A stretch of 64,000 nucleotides of DNA from Clavelina lepadiformis (taxonomy: Eukaryota > Chordata > Ascidiacea > Aplousobranchia > Clavelinidae), in contig NC_135241.1 of assembly GCF_947623445.1 (NCBI RefSeq), positions 18,354,501-18,418,500 of the forward strand, read 5' to 3'. A program made the translations under genes and the position numbers. Below are positions 46,763 through 58,233 of this stretch, one piece after another. The notes under the pieces were generated by a model. The model searched no databases and had not been told where the DNA came from. It saw only the letters and a list, made by a program, of their open reading frames with translations. Each line of letters starts with the position of its first letter. Within the stretch, counting starts at the first letter, position 1.

Positions 46763-49756
46763 ATGAGCCTTCAACGAAGGTTAAGCCGTCAAGAACTTGT
46801 GACTCATAAAAACAGAAAGGATATAACAAATGATCTTAGTTCTTTGAGTTTTGAAAATGCTTTGACTGCAGAAGAAAGGCAGTATTTACCTCTGAGAGCT
46901 CGCTACCATGCATTTGCAGTGACATCTTGTGCCCATGCTGCTTATATTGTGGCAGTTTTAAATGAAATGAGGTAATTATTTTGTAATACCCTATGATATA
47001 CAGTATCAATGTTTCTCTGCTGTTTTATCACAATCCAAAATATTTAGCGAAATAGTTTGACACTATGACTGTGACCCTCAAGAATATCAACTATATGCTG
47101 TAGGCCTAGACTGCAGAGTATGGCAGGAGCACATCCAAGATTTTTTGTCCGAAAAAGTATTGCACACCAGGAGAAAAGCGATGTTTTTTAAAAAAAGGAT
47201 ACACTAAATTTTTCTCCGATTGCTATTGTGAAAGGCTGAACCTTGTGTACTATCATTAAATGCCAAACAGACTTGGGCCACGGGTCATAGTGCACACCGG
47301 CTACTTCTTTGCACAACTTCACACTCGAAATCTCAGCAAAAACTGCCATGCTCTGCAGTTCGGCTCTAGGCTACGTACTGTTTAGTTAATTTTATGTTGA
47401 TCACTCATAGTGGAAAGTGTGGCAGCAGCACGCACAAGATTCATGAGAAAATTTTTTATCTTCACTCCGATTTATAATATACAAACAAAGAAAAGCTAGT
47501 TGTTTGAACGCCAATTTATAATAAATTAACAAAGAATTGAGGCTGTGAAACATGTCATCACAACAAAATTTTCATCTTTACACACACAATTTATCATCGA
47601 AAAACTGCCGTATTTTCAAGTCTAGTTGATCACTGCTTATAAGAATAACATACTTGCAACCCATTAGTACTATCCTAAAAACCCACATTTGGGTTGTCAC
47701 TCATAACCCATGGTTTGAGAAATACTGCCTTGTACTACTATCAATATTATGCTATGCTTACTGTGACAGCTTGTCCAATAAACATGCGTAGATTGCCGGA
47801 AGAACATTACATACTCATTGTACAAAATAATTTCAATTCACACACTAAAAAAGTGTTTATCGGTAACTTCATGTTTCTTTTCCATGATGTCGTATATCAT
47901 GGAAAAGATATCATCGCATAATCAAATAAAAACAGAAAATACTTTTTTTTTACCTTAGACAGGTTTTGTCTGAAATAAAAAACCCTATCAACAAGAAGAC
48001 AATCAAGTTTCTGAATCAGACACCACCAAGAAATCCATTAAGGGTGGGATTCATTGGTTGTGGAAGATTAGGAAAGCAAATTGTTTCCTGCCTGCTTACA
48101 TTTTCAGATATAAGACCCGAAGAAATAATTATATCTACCAGAAGACCAAGCACTCTAAGTATTACATTGAAGATAGTGTTTCATTTTATGTATTGTGGTT
48201 TTTGATCGGTTACAGATAAGTTTATTAATTTTACTGTTTCCAGAAATAACGCATTTGTGATAACTGCAAAAACTATTTGTGACTTTTACAATATCTGTTT
48301 ATCTAGGACTTGAACCATTTGTTTTATTTTTTATGTTTAGCCTCCTTTCGTAAAGCTGGAATACGATGCATCTTTGATAATCGGGAAGTGGTGGCATCGT
48401 CAAACATTCTATTTCTGTGCTGTCTTCCTGCTAACTTGTCTACTGTATCTGATGAAATTGCTGGCTTTATTTCAACTGATTGTTTAATTTTTAGCTATGT
48501 GACTGGAATTTGTTTGCCTCGGTAAGTGTAGGTGATTTCAATGTCCCTGTCTTTTTACCTCTCAACAGTGGTATTTTGAAACACCTTTAGATCACTAGCG
48601 CCGCCTATACTAACACATCATGCTTTATTGTGCAACCGCTCTATATCTTGTGCAGCTGTTTAAACTAGTTATAACTTATGAGCTATGTGCTTTTGCAAGT
48701 GTTTTTTCTTTATTATTATGGTTATATTATTTCTTGTAAATTTAAATACAATATAGCCTAAGTTTAGGTTCTGATGTGCTGGAAAACCTATGCAAGTAGA
48801 CAGGCTAAGCTGCTTCTGCTTTATTAAATGTCCATCTCACAAAATGATTTAATGTTTTACATTTGATAGCTTAAAACAGATGCTACAGCATAATAATGTT
48901 GCCAAAATGGAGTTTACTTGGTCGATGAAAAATGCAAACAAGACATGGGACATTGGTGATGATGTTACTTCTGCTTTGGAAAAGGAATGGATTGCTGAAC
49001 TTACTTGCTCTTTATCACCAACAACGAAAACAAGTATAAAATTGTTTCAATCGTGCTTTATGCCTGTCTGTGCTGCTCTTATTATTAGCCTTTACTCATT
49101 TACAAAAATTCAATTATATGAATTAAAATTTTTATGGTTTGGGTCATACATGGGTGTTCGTTTTACAATTTCTTTTATTTTAGAAAATTTCAATTTTTAG
49201 CAAAAAAATAGATGGTTTGATTTCTACATTTAAGATATTTGTCATTACTGAATAATTAATTTTATATTTTCTATGATTATTTTGTGATGAAATCAAATGT
49301 TTTAAGATGGAATTGTGTGGACCAGTCCCAAATTATTTGAAACTGCAATATATGCAGCTTTGAACATGTGTCCTTCACTTGGTGTCACAACTAAGGAAGC
49401 AATTAATCTAATCAATATCGTATTTTTGGCAAAAAACGAAACCGACAAAGGAAGATTGACATGGAAACACTTCTTAGATAATGAGTCATTGGCATATGTG
49501 GATTTAGGGTAGCAACTGTTATTTTGAACATATGAACTTAAAATAATTTTCAATTATAATGTGTTAGATAGATGCAATTAAAAGTTTCTTCTTTTGCTTT
49601 GACAGAAATTTACCAGTTTTTGATATGTTTCACATTGGAACACAAGACACACCTTTTACTGATGTTCTTCAATGCAGTGATGAGGTTCTACGGCTTATGT
49701 TAACTAAAAAGTACCTTTCAACATTTAACCGATTTCGAAACAGCAAAGACAGTTAA
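46763..49756 (+). CDS. NOXRED1: NADP-dependent oxidoreductase domain-containing protein 1 (P5C-reductase-like)
   Basis: Six exons, 46763-46971, 47959-48158, 48341-48521, 48870-49033, 49307-49508 and 49606-49756, with consistent phases, encode 368 residues (human NOXRED1 about 359). A Rossmann dinucleotide-binding motif, VGFIGCGRLGKQIV, has its GxGxxG at residues 103-108. It is followed by IIISTRRPSTL and, after a splice, FRKAGIRCIFDN and NILFLCCLPANL, the pattern of F420-dependent/pyrroline-5-carboxylate reductases. The N-terminal MSLQRRLSRQELVTHKNRKD and the AEERQYLPLRARYHAFAVTS segment are a pre-domain extension typical of NOXRED1. Catalytic activity has not been established for the family as far as I know. 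The ATG has a 3' splice site 13 bases upstream, so a separate 5' exon exists. Exon 2 uses the TTTTTTTTACCTTAG acceptor to keep the frame. Confidence 0.88.
47100..47727. repeat. Dimeric degenerate repeat in NOXRED1 intron 1, with a hAT-like right end
   Basis: Two half-units of about 300 bases share the blocks GAGTATGGCAGGAGCACATCCAAGATT / AAGTGTGGCAGCAGCACGCACAAGATT, CTCCGATTGCTATTG / CTCCGATTTATAATAT, AAAAACTGCC and TTGATCACT. The region ends with ACCCATGGTTTGAGAAATACTG at 47706-47727. Its reverse complement, CAGTATTTCTCAAACCATGG, is a hAT-like terminus. No matching left end was found. Confidence 0.4.
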
Positions 49757-49833
49757 ATATTATATTTTGTAATATGCTGTTTTGCTTATGAGTTTTAGTA
49801 TTACCGCCTTTCTCATTGTGTTCTATACTTAAG

Positions 49834-49839
49834 AATAAA
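49834..49839 (+). terminator. Polyadenylation signal of NOXRED1
   Basis: AATAAA 78 bases after the NOXRED1 stop codon, preceded by T/G-rich sequence. It faces a minus-strand AATAAA at 49996-50001 that could serve the convergent gene. Confidence 0.55.
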
Positions 49840-49995
49840 ACTTCAACTCTTAAACTTCTTAAAATGAATGAATTGGTTTCTTTGGAACTTTAAGCTTTAG
49901 GATTATAATTAATTGAAGAACTTGGATCTGAAAACTTTAAAAATGTCAGCTTTCCTAAAACATCTACTTTACACAGATAGCACAGCAAAAATGCA

Positions 49996-50001
49996 TTTAT
50001 T
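49996..50001 (-). terminator. Candidate polyadenylation signal for the small minus-strand gene
   Basis: TTTATT on the plus strand reads AATAAA on the minus strand, about 320 bases beyond the stop codon at 50323-50325. Confidence 0.3.
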
Positions 50002-50322
50002 AAAGAAAAAATAAAGCAACAAAAATGAAATATTGCATAATTTTATAATATTGTGCAATGGCATGTATGTGCACGAATACAGTAAACTACAGTTTTCATT
50101 GATCCTTTCTGATAGTTTTGATATAGCATACATTTCTATCATTGTATGCTATACCAAAGTTATACCACAGTTTTAAGAAAAAAAGTGCTTATCTATCCAA
50201 AATACATATAATACCTAAATTCAAAATATTTTTAAGTGCAAAAACGTTTATAGGAAACATAACAAGGCAAAAAGACTTGATAGTCTAAACCAGATGTTCC
50301 CAGTAGCAACATGCATAAATGA

Positions 50323-51192
50323 TTAAAAAGTGTGCTTTGGTTGGGGTAAGCCATCAATGGGTGGAATAAATTGCAAAGTTTCTTTTTCATTTTTTTGTTC
50401 TACAACATCAGTTCTATTCTCTTTCGCTTTTTCTTGTGCAGTAATATGTGGTACAACAGCTACTTTTTGTGCCTTTGCTATATCACGTAACTTCCAAGGA
50501 GATTCTACAACTTGTTCACCTTGATGGTCTTTTATTATTTGATTCCAGACAAAGCTGCCATGTAGCTATGAAAAAATTTATGTGAAATCAAGCAGTTGAA
50601 ATACAATCATACCAAAAAAACTTTCCCGGTAAGTGTGAAAATTACTTTAGATAGACACATAGAAGCATCTTTACCTTTCCTCGCCTTGGTTCGCTGGGAT
50701 CTAATCTACAGTTATAATTATGAGCATATGATATCTTTTCAAGTAAAACATCCCCAGCATCAGCTTTGGTTTTTGAAGTTGTGACAGGCACTAAGGAAAA
50801 GAAGTTTTAAAGATTACAGCTTGTAAAACGATAATATTGTTTCCATAATTATTTTTTTACCATTATGTATTACCATTAGGATTAGGCATATACAATATTT
50901 TAAAATACTGGCAAAAATAAATTCGTGCTAAAAAGTAATCATAAAAATAGAGAAGTACTAAAGTTACTACCAGAGAATGAGTTTGAATAACCAAAATTAA
51001 CATACATATTCCTTTGGTGGGGATTATTAATGGGTTGCTAGAATGTCTAGAATTTCCAGTATATGATTTGTGATTAACAAAATCAATGCGCTGTGTAGTG
51101 TCATCAGATTGGTGCGGAACTTTTAATTGATATTCAACAGATTCAGTTGGCCACCACTTGTTTTGCTCACTGTCAGTTACAGTTGTAGCCAT
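50323..51192 (-). CDS. Small three-exon protein, tentatively C2orf73-like
   Basis: Three minus-strand exons, 51192-51006, 50790-50675 and 50565-50323, join with matching phases to give 181 residues. The ATG at 51192 (MATTVTDSEQNKWWPTESVE) is the first usable one. Sequence landmarks are HQSDDTTQRIDF, NPLIIPTKGIL, ISYAHNYNCRLDPSEPRRGK joined to LHGSFVWNQIIK, and SPWKLRDI near the middle of exon 3. It has no signal peptide, membrane segment or enzyme motif. The hydrophilic, Pro/Lys-rich character with short conserved islands resembles axonemal or sperm microtubule-associated proteins. The HNYN...EPRRGK-HGSFVW core reminds me of vertebrate C2orf73. I hold the gene model with good confidence and the homology only weakly. 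It is convergent with NOXRED1. Confidence 0.6.
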
Positions 51193-51349
51193 TGTGCAAA
51201 CTGGCTCATTCAACAATCTATATAAGGTAGCCTATAAATTTTAAGACTTTCCATTTGAAGTAAAACATAAGCCGCAGTTATTAGTCAGCCAATTGTATTC
51301 AGTTTAATGCACAAATAACAAGCTTTAAATCAAGCAGTTATGCATCAAA

Positions 51350-51598
51350 TGTACCTAATATTATGTCTTAGGAATCGACTGTGCCATGGATGTGGGCAAT
51401 TCCTTCGATCTGGTTCCCGTGGATGAGATGGTGCTGGCTCTTTTTTACGTTCAATGTGAGCCTTGTTCATTTTGGAGTCTCCCAGTGATGCATCACTTAC
51501 GTCATTGTCAAAGATTCGGTAGGAATTTGGACTGTGGCAATAACAGTAAAGGTTACACTTTACAAACGAGCATCGTATACGCCACCAATGCAAAACAA
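51350..51598 (-). other. Open frame, possible upstream exon, coding status unclear
   Basis: An 82-codon minus-strand frame (MHWWRIRCSFVKCNLYCYCH and onward) contains a polar stretch, DVSDASLGDSKMNKAHIERK, that looks more protein-like than its neighbours. It ends near a GT donor at about 51354. Joining it to the acceptor near 51233 leads to a stop before the 51192 ATG, so it would be a 5' UTR exon, or part of another transcript, or noise. Confidence 0.25.
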
Positions 51599-52430
51599 CT
51601 ATGACTTATAGCGTCAAATCTACCTGTACTATTACTGGGCTATGACCTACGGGCATTTTATTAACCTTTAGGTATGCCATTGTCTCAAGAAAGCAATAAA
51701 ATGTCTAGTTCATGCCTGTAGATTACAGGTTATGCTAATATTCTGCGCACTAAATCTGCATGGTCACGTTCAGAATTAGTCAAAAGGTACGATAACCTCA
51801 TTAAAACAAACTATATTTTAAGGTTTATCACTCACTTGTAGTGGCTTGGGACACGTTTTTTTCGTGCCATGTATATTTCCATGGTTTGATTCATGATTAG
51901 CTTGTTAACAATAAAAAACACGCTAAGCAATCACTATCAGGCAATATCTTTTACAAATCACTTAAACTCATTAAGAAACATTAGTAAGCACTTAGCATAG
52001 CACGTTGCTATTAGAAACCGCTATTAGCGACATCTTGTGACACTACTTAAAAAGTCGAAAGGAAAGAAAAAACACATTTGCCTCTCTTCATCTTTCGCGA
52101 TTTTTTAGCATGTACTGTACGAAGATAAGATTTATAAAGTAATAGATATTGTATTTGGTCTTGCACAACCATTGATTGTTTGTAAGCGTATTTCTTGACC
52201 ATTCATTTTGGCTAAATTTTAGCTAGAACAAGGTTAGCATGATGACGCCGAAATGGCGTGGTTATCAGTGTCCCATTTCTGTTATAACTTTAAGAGTTAG
52301 TTCGAGCAATAGTACTTTAGGTTATTGAATAAAATTAAAAAAATTATCAAAAAAAATACGTAGCATGTATATAAGGTTAAGAAAGTTGGATGATTTCAGG
52401 GTTGAAATCAAGATCGGGATCCATGTTGTC

Positions 52431-52735
52431 GACTAAGAAGCCGAGTGGTTCGAGCGCTGGCCTCGCAATAATGCGGCCCGTGTTCGATTTCGATACCCAG
52501 TGGCGCTACCGTTATAATGTCCTTAGGTATGGCATTAAACACTTGCTTCTGTTCAGTGGACCCGATGAACAGTTCTAAATTCGTGCAATACTTTATAAAA
52601 AATCATGAAATAAATGAAAAGTGTGTGATAATTGGAACTTGCACAAAGACATGCTCGGTAACCGAGACTCGAGTCATGACTCGCTGGGTTTACTCAGCAT
52701 TCCTCGGTCCAATGATAAAAGTTACCATACCAAAA
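52431..52735 (+). mobile_element. tRNA-headed SINE, copy 2
   Basis: The head AAGCCGAGTGGTTCGAGCGC and the following GTTCGATTTCGAT (about 52436-52510) form A-box and B-box-like elements of a Ser/Leu-type tRNA. The body matches the other copies: CTTGCTTCTGTTCAGTGG, GGAACTTGCACAAAGACATG, CTCGGTAACCGAGACT, TTCCTCGGTCCAATGATAAA and the tail TTACCATACCA. Confidence 0.75.
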
Positions 52736-52739
52736 AGAG

Positions 52740-55700
52740 CTGTTGTTATAACAGAATTGAAAACACTGGTTACCGTCAATGACTTGTCCATTAACGCTAT
52801 TATCCGTTACCGTGGCGGCCAATGTCATTTTCTAGCCCACCGGTTATGCAACAATTCTAACCTTCTCCCTTCGAAAAATTCAAACCTTAGTTCTAACTCT
52901 TAGAATTGTCACGATACCTACCGTTAGCACCATAGGCTACTTTTCGCTCTCCACAATCTTAGATGAAAAATAAACGAAATGATACAATTGTGACTACGGT
53001 ATTGTACATCTGCACTAATTATTTTTGTGATAACTCTTTTGAACTGTTATGTATATTATTTGATAAGATTGGTCATTATTTTTTAGTTAAATAAAAAGTT
53101 TATTAATTGAGTATGAATTTAAAATTTGTATGGGTGGAATTGTGCATGGGTGCAATTCCAATCGAAGAGATGAAATGTGTTTCATTCAAATTAGCCAATG
53201 CAGGTTCATGAAACATACAAGTCAGGCTATTACTTGATTTGTAGAATAAACCGGTAGACTTTACCGGTTAACCGAGGCAATTTTAGCTGTCTGATATCCG
53301 GATAAAGTTTGGTCGGTTAACCGGATAACAAATGCATAACGTTGTTAGTGCGTTTTTATGCCTTTTTATCAAATTCTGAACTTCTCTGTTTTCAGAAACG
53401 GGCAGTTTAACAGAACGGAAGTGGTGTTTGACTCCTCCTGAACTTAATTTAAAATCTAGTTTAGAAAGTTAAGTTAAAAATAGATTATAAAAGTTAAGTT
53501 TAAAAATAGATTATAATAAAACAAAAATATTAATTAAGCATTAAGAATTTGTGAAATGTTGGACATGTATTTGTTTTTTTCATGAAAAACTACGTCGCAA
53601 AGTTTTTGCGATATCCGATAAATATCCGGACAGTAAATATTATTGATATCTGAACTAACCCTACCCGGGATACAGCATCCTTATGCTCAGTGCTTTTTCT
53701 TTAACTTCAACAAGGCCATTAAACAATAAACCGTGTAAAATTGACAATGAATGATAGGCCACTAAACCAAGATTTTTAGCAAGTTTAAGAATCAGTGATT
53801 GCATCTTATAAATGAATATACTGTACCATCCACAATCAGTCCGGTAGAATGATTTTATTACATGGAATTGGACACAAGTAATTATTATCAAACAAGTTAC
53901 GAAAATTGCACATAGAACGTGATTTATATATACATCACAAATTTAAAAAACTATTTTCTTAACGATCCATTAAATATCAATACAAGAGCATTCTCTCTAG
54001 GCCAAATACAACGATGAAAGTACATTATTTACAAAAGAGTGTGCCTTATCACATTCAAATTGTTTGAATATTAATAAACATAATAAAAGTCAAGAAAATT
54101 CTTGCAAGAAAAACTGTACAAGGTGGACGTTTGAGACTGCTGTAAAACAGTGAATTAAATCAATTTTGTTATTTCAAGTCCAAAACTACACTAACTGTAA
54201 ATCTTGTAAGTTAAACAATGCAAACAATTTTTGAAAAATACCGAAGGTAAAAGAATGGTATCTATTCTGAAAAATCGATATTAACATTTGACAGGGAATT
54301 GAAATATTTAGAACATTGCTGAATATTTATTCAGAATATAGAATTTATAATCTCTGACAAAAATAAATTGCACAATTAAGAACTTTAAAATAAGTTAAAA
54401 TTACTTATCACTGCACTGTTTTATGCCTACACCTAATTTTGCAAAATACGAAAACAAAGCAATAGGTTGCACATATTCTTGATATTTAGTTAAAAGAAAG
54501 CACACAAAAAAGTAGAAAAATTGTTGTGGCTTCCTATCAGGTACCATGCAAATATACAACTATATAACTAAATATATAACTGAATTAGACATGTTTTAAC
54601 CTTTCATTTATATAGTTTGCTTTCTTCTTCTCAGAGGTTCTGTAACAATACATAAAAAACAAAATGTCAGTTACAAAAGTAAAGTTTACGAAGGCTTATT
54701 GTAAACGTAACGTTCAAGCAAAACACAATGTAATTCATATTTTGATTTGATTTTGTCCAACATGCACATGATGAGCATGCAAAAAATCACAACAAAGTAA
54801 ATTAAATCAAGCGTGGTTTCAGAACAGCAAACCTTTCATGCAACATTGCAGCATGAGCATGGTCTATTTATACTTATAGAAAGCAAAAAATATTACAAAA
54901 GTTTCTAACTTTGCCTTTTTGATATTTGCCACTTTCAAGTATTTGCTAGATTATAAAGTGGGATGAATTACGAGATATGCACTGGGTGATTTTGTCACTG
55001 GCAAAAAAGCAATATTTCCTCTCATATCATGGCTCCAGTGGAACATGTTACTGTGCTTGTGGTTATAAAATGCATGAAAATTATCAGGATTAATTTTGAA
55101 GTCTGATGCAAGTTTTACCACTTTGATATTCAGTCTTCAAAAACATCATCATCAATATTCATACTGCTATCTAGAAAGTTTATGAATTAGACAGACGTTA
55201 GTTATGGGTTACGGCAGAGCAGAGTTTTAATACATAACCATTATTCTGCTAGGGTACTAAACACAGCAAAACACCATTTATTAGTAGCATGGCACCAGTT
55301 AAAATACATTTAATGCAGAATTAATATGCAAAAGTTTAGAGACAAATTCTGTAAATAATTTTTTTTCGTGGGAAACCTTATTATAAATTTTAAATGCAAA
55401 AACAAAGACAGCACAACAGTATTGAATACAAGCATTTCATAGTGAATCACTGTAAAACAATTACATAAATGACATATTCTAAATTCTCAAAAAATTGAAA
55501 TTTGCGTAGTCAGGAGAGTTGCTGAAGACTTTGGAATATAAATAAGAAGAGGTTTCAAACAAGCATTTACTAATTTTGTTGAGTAATTTAGACAGCCAAG
55601 CAAGATAAAGATGTTGATCCAATGAATGTGTTACATAGAAACAAATTTGCATATTGAAGTTTAAAGAATTATAACATTTCACAACATAGATATACGGGGA

Positions 55701-58233
55701 CAACCAGATTAAAGTGGATGAAAGGATCAGTAACTTTTCAAAAACAACAACCATGCAAGTTACTTAAATTTTCTCAAGCAAAGCCTAAGTATATCCCAAA
55801 CCTACATCGCATAGCATTATGAACATCCCACATGGCGTTTGCCTTCTACCGCTATATGCTAGTCAACAACTAGTTCGATTCCTGGATCAAAGACAACTTG
55901 GTACGTCATTTGAACTTCTTCAACAACACTATCAACAGGCTCTTAACATCCTGTTTCAGTGGTATTTCAACTCAAACTGAACTTGAGCATATTTGAGTAA
56001 ACTACTATTGCTCTATTATACTTCTTCATATGATATATATATATATGCCTTTAAACAATGAGGTCAATAATCATTTACTCTGGAAAACGTAGGGTCATAA
56101 ACAAAAAAATTAAGCTGCAAGCCCAGTTAGTTGTATTGCATTTGTGAGGAATGATACTGAAAAAAACTACAAAGCATTCAAAGTTACACAATCAATAAAT
56201 ATCTGCAGATTACGAAAACATCAACTCAATAGAGCATCCATTGTTTTACAAAGCTCATACACACCAAGGCTGGGATCAGGTAGAAATCACAATCAGCATA
56301 TATAAAGCAATGATTTACATTAGGTAGACATAGCAAATGATACAAGGTATAAAAATTATTACTAAACTGTATAAAAGGTATAGTAAATGTCACAAGGTAA
56401 TTTTCTGCAATTGTGAAGAATGGATAATAAAATCGTCATGAAGAAAAATACTACATATATGCCTTACATAATTTAACCCAAGCTAATACAATAACAGCAG
56501 ATATCTAGAAACGAAAATGTGTATTCATGATTTATGGACATATTAAGGCAGCTTTACTAAGTATGAAATTGAGATATGACAGCATGTATGAGATAACGAA
56601 GTTTGCGCAAGCAATTGTGATAAATATTGTGTCAAACAACTATTAGTTTTATGAATAATATAATTTAACAAGTTCGTTATGTGTAGAAATAGCTACATAA
56701 AAAAAATTACAAGCTGAGACACATACTTTATGGTTATGAATTCATTTAATACAGCACACATAGGTAATAATAATAAAGTAGCAAGGCTACAAACCACTAT
56801 TGCAATTTAAGATTTCTGTTGTTCAGGTACCGTATGTGAGGTTGCAAATAAAATTGTCTTACATATATTCTGTTAATTAAAAAGAAAAAGAAACCTACAA
56901 ACAACTTTTTCATTAAAATTATGTATACCCACAGACACCTACTAACCCAGTTTTTTATGTAATATATGTTTATATGTAATTTTAAAGTATGTTCTGGAGA
57001 GTGTAGGAAATAGTTGCAGTAATTGAAAATCAATAGTTTAAACCAATCATTCTTTAAACCAAAATCCACCACTTTCTTAAAAGAAACAAACTTAAGCGCG
57101 TGTGATTATACGGTAAGATAATGTACAAAGGATGATATAAAATTTATACCTAGTTACCACATTGACTGCCACATGGTCAAATAGCAGTTTGGTTCAGATT
57201 ACCAAAGACGAAATGCAAAAAAAAATACTCTGCAATCGCTCTGGACCCTTAACTATTTGAAATTCCAGACTTGTCCTGGCCATCAGAAGAAGTCTCTGCG
57301 TTTTTTTCAGAGCCCAGGGGTTGACAATTTGCATGTAAAATGCCGAATAATATTGAAGAGAATACCATAGATGCAAAACAGTAATAACAAGTGTAGTGTA
57401 TTCGTGGTTGGCTGAAGAAGCCCATTCTCTTCTCCTAAGGAAGTCATTGCCGGCAGTCAACGTATTAAACATAAAACAAGTTTAAAGACAATAGGTAAAG
57501 TATACAATGGCAATACAAACTCAAAAATGCATGAAAAGTCAGGCAAAACAACACACACACTAAGACCGGTGCAAAAGGGTTATATTTTGCACATCATTGT
57601 AGGATTAAGAACATAATCTCATTGATGCAAAAAAACTCAAAAGATCATGCATCATGGCCCATCATTACCATTCTATGTTTTAAGCCAAGACAAATATGTT
57701 TTATGAAGCTGAATTTCAAAATTTAATGCCATCTAACTTTTGCAAAAGGTTTAGCCATAAACAAAATCTGTATAAAGTAAAGTATGCAGATAAGTTAGAT
57801 TTGACAATTGCTGGGTTAAGAAAACAAAACCTAAAAATATTTTATTGCTACCTCATCTCCTTGAGTCGTTTTGTACAACACCCATTGCGACTTAAAAGAA
57901 ACAGTGTTTTACCACCCAAACGCTAATTAACAACTACAAATCTACATTTCCTTCACATATAAGCTACAACCATATGAAACAATTACCGGTACTTTATACA
58001 TTAAAGCTACAAAACATAAGATCACAAGCCCATTGAAGATAAAAACGACTGGAAAACTGTACAAAACTTTTTAGCAAAGCATAATATTCCAAACTACTAT
58101 AAGTGCAATTTTGACGATTTTGGTATTTGTCCAAAATTCTTATCACACTCTGGAATTTACTCAAACAGATACATGTAAGAAATGCATAAAAAGAGAATCG
58201 ACAGACATACAAGCCACATAAACCAGACATGCC
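52740..58233. other. Long AT-rich stretch, part of it probably the 3' UTR of the PLC-beta gene
   Basis: No exon with convincing splice sites or motifs was found on either strand. Poly-A/T runs and a (TA)n microsatellite near 56031-56047 are present. The part next to 58234 presumably contains the PLC-beta 3' UTR; its end cannot be placed because many AATAAA-like words occur on both strands. Short frames near 53661, 55479, 56797 and 57194 (minus) look random. Confidence 0.4.

Noticed and set aside
46094..47727. A single hAT element spanning from CAGTGGTTTT to AAATACTG
   Set aside because: The span would include the first NOXRED1 coding exon, and the two ends belong to different terminal-repeat types without matching target duplications.
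52517..52903. 128-codon plus-strand frame
   Set aside because: It begins inside SINE copy 2 and its translation follows the SINE blocks shared with the other copies.
55860..55885. tRNA B-box-like word (AGTTCGATTCCTGG)
   Set aside because: No A box, cloverleaf stems or acceptor pairing could be found around it.
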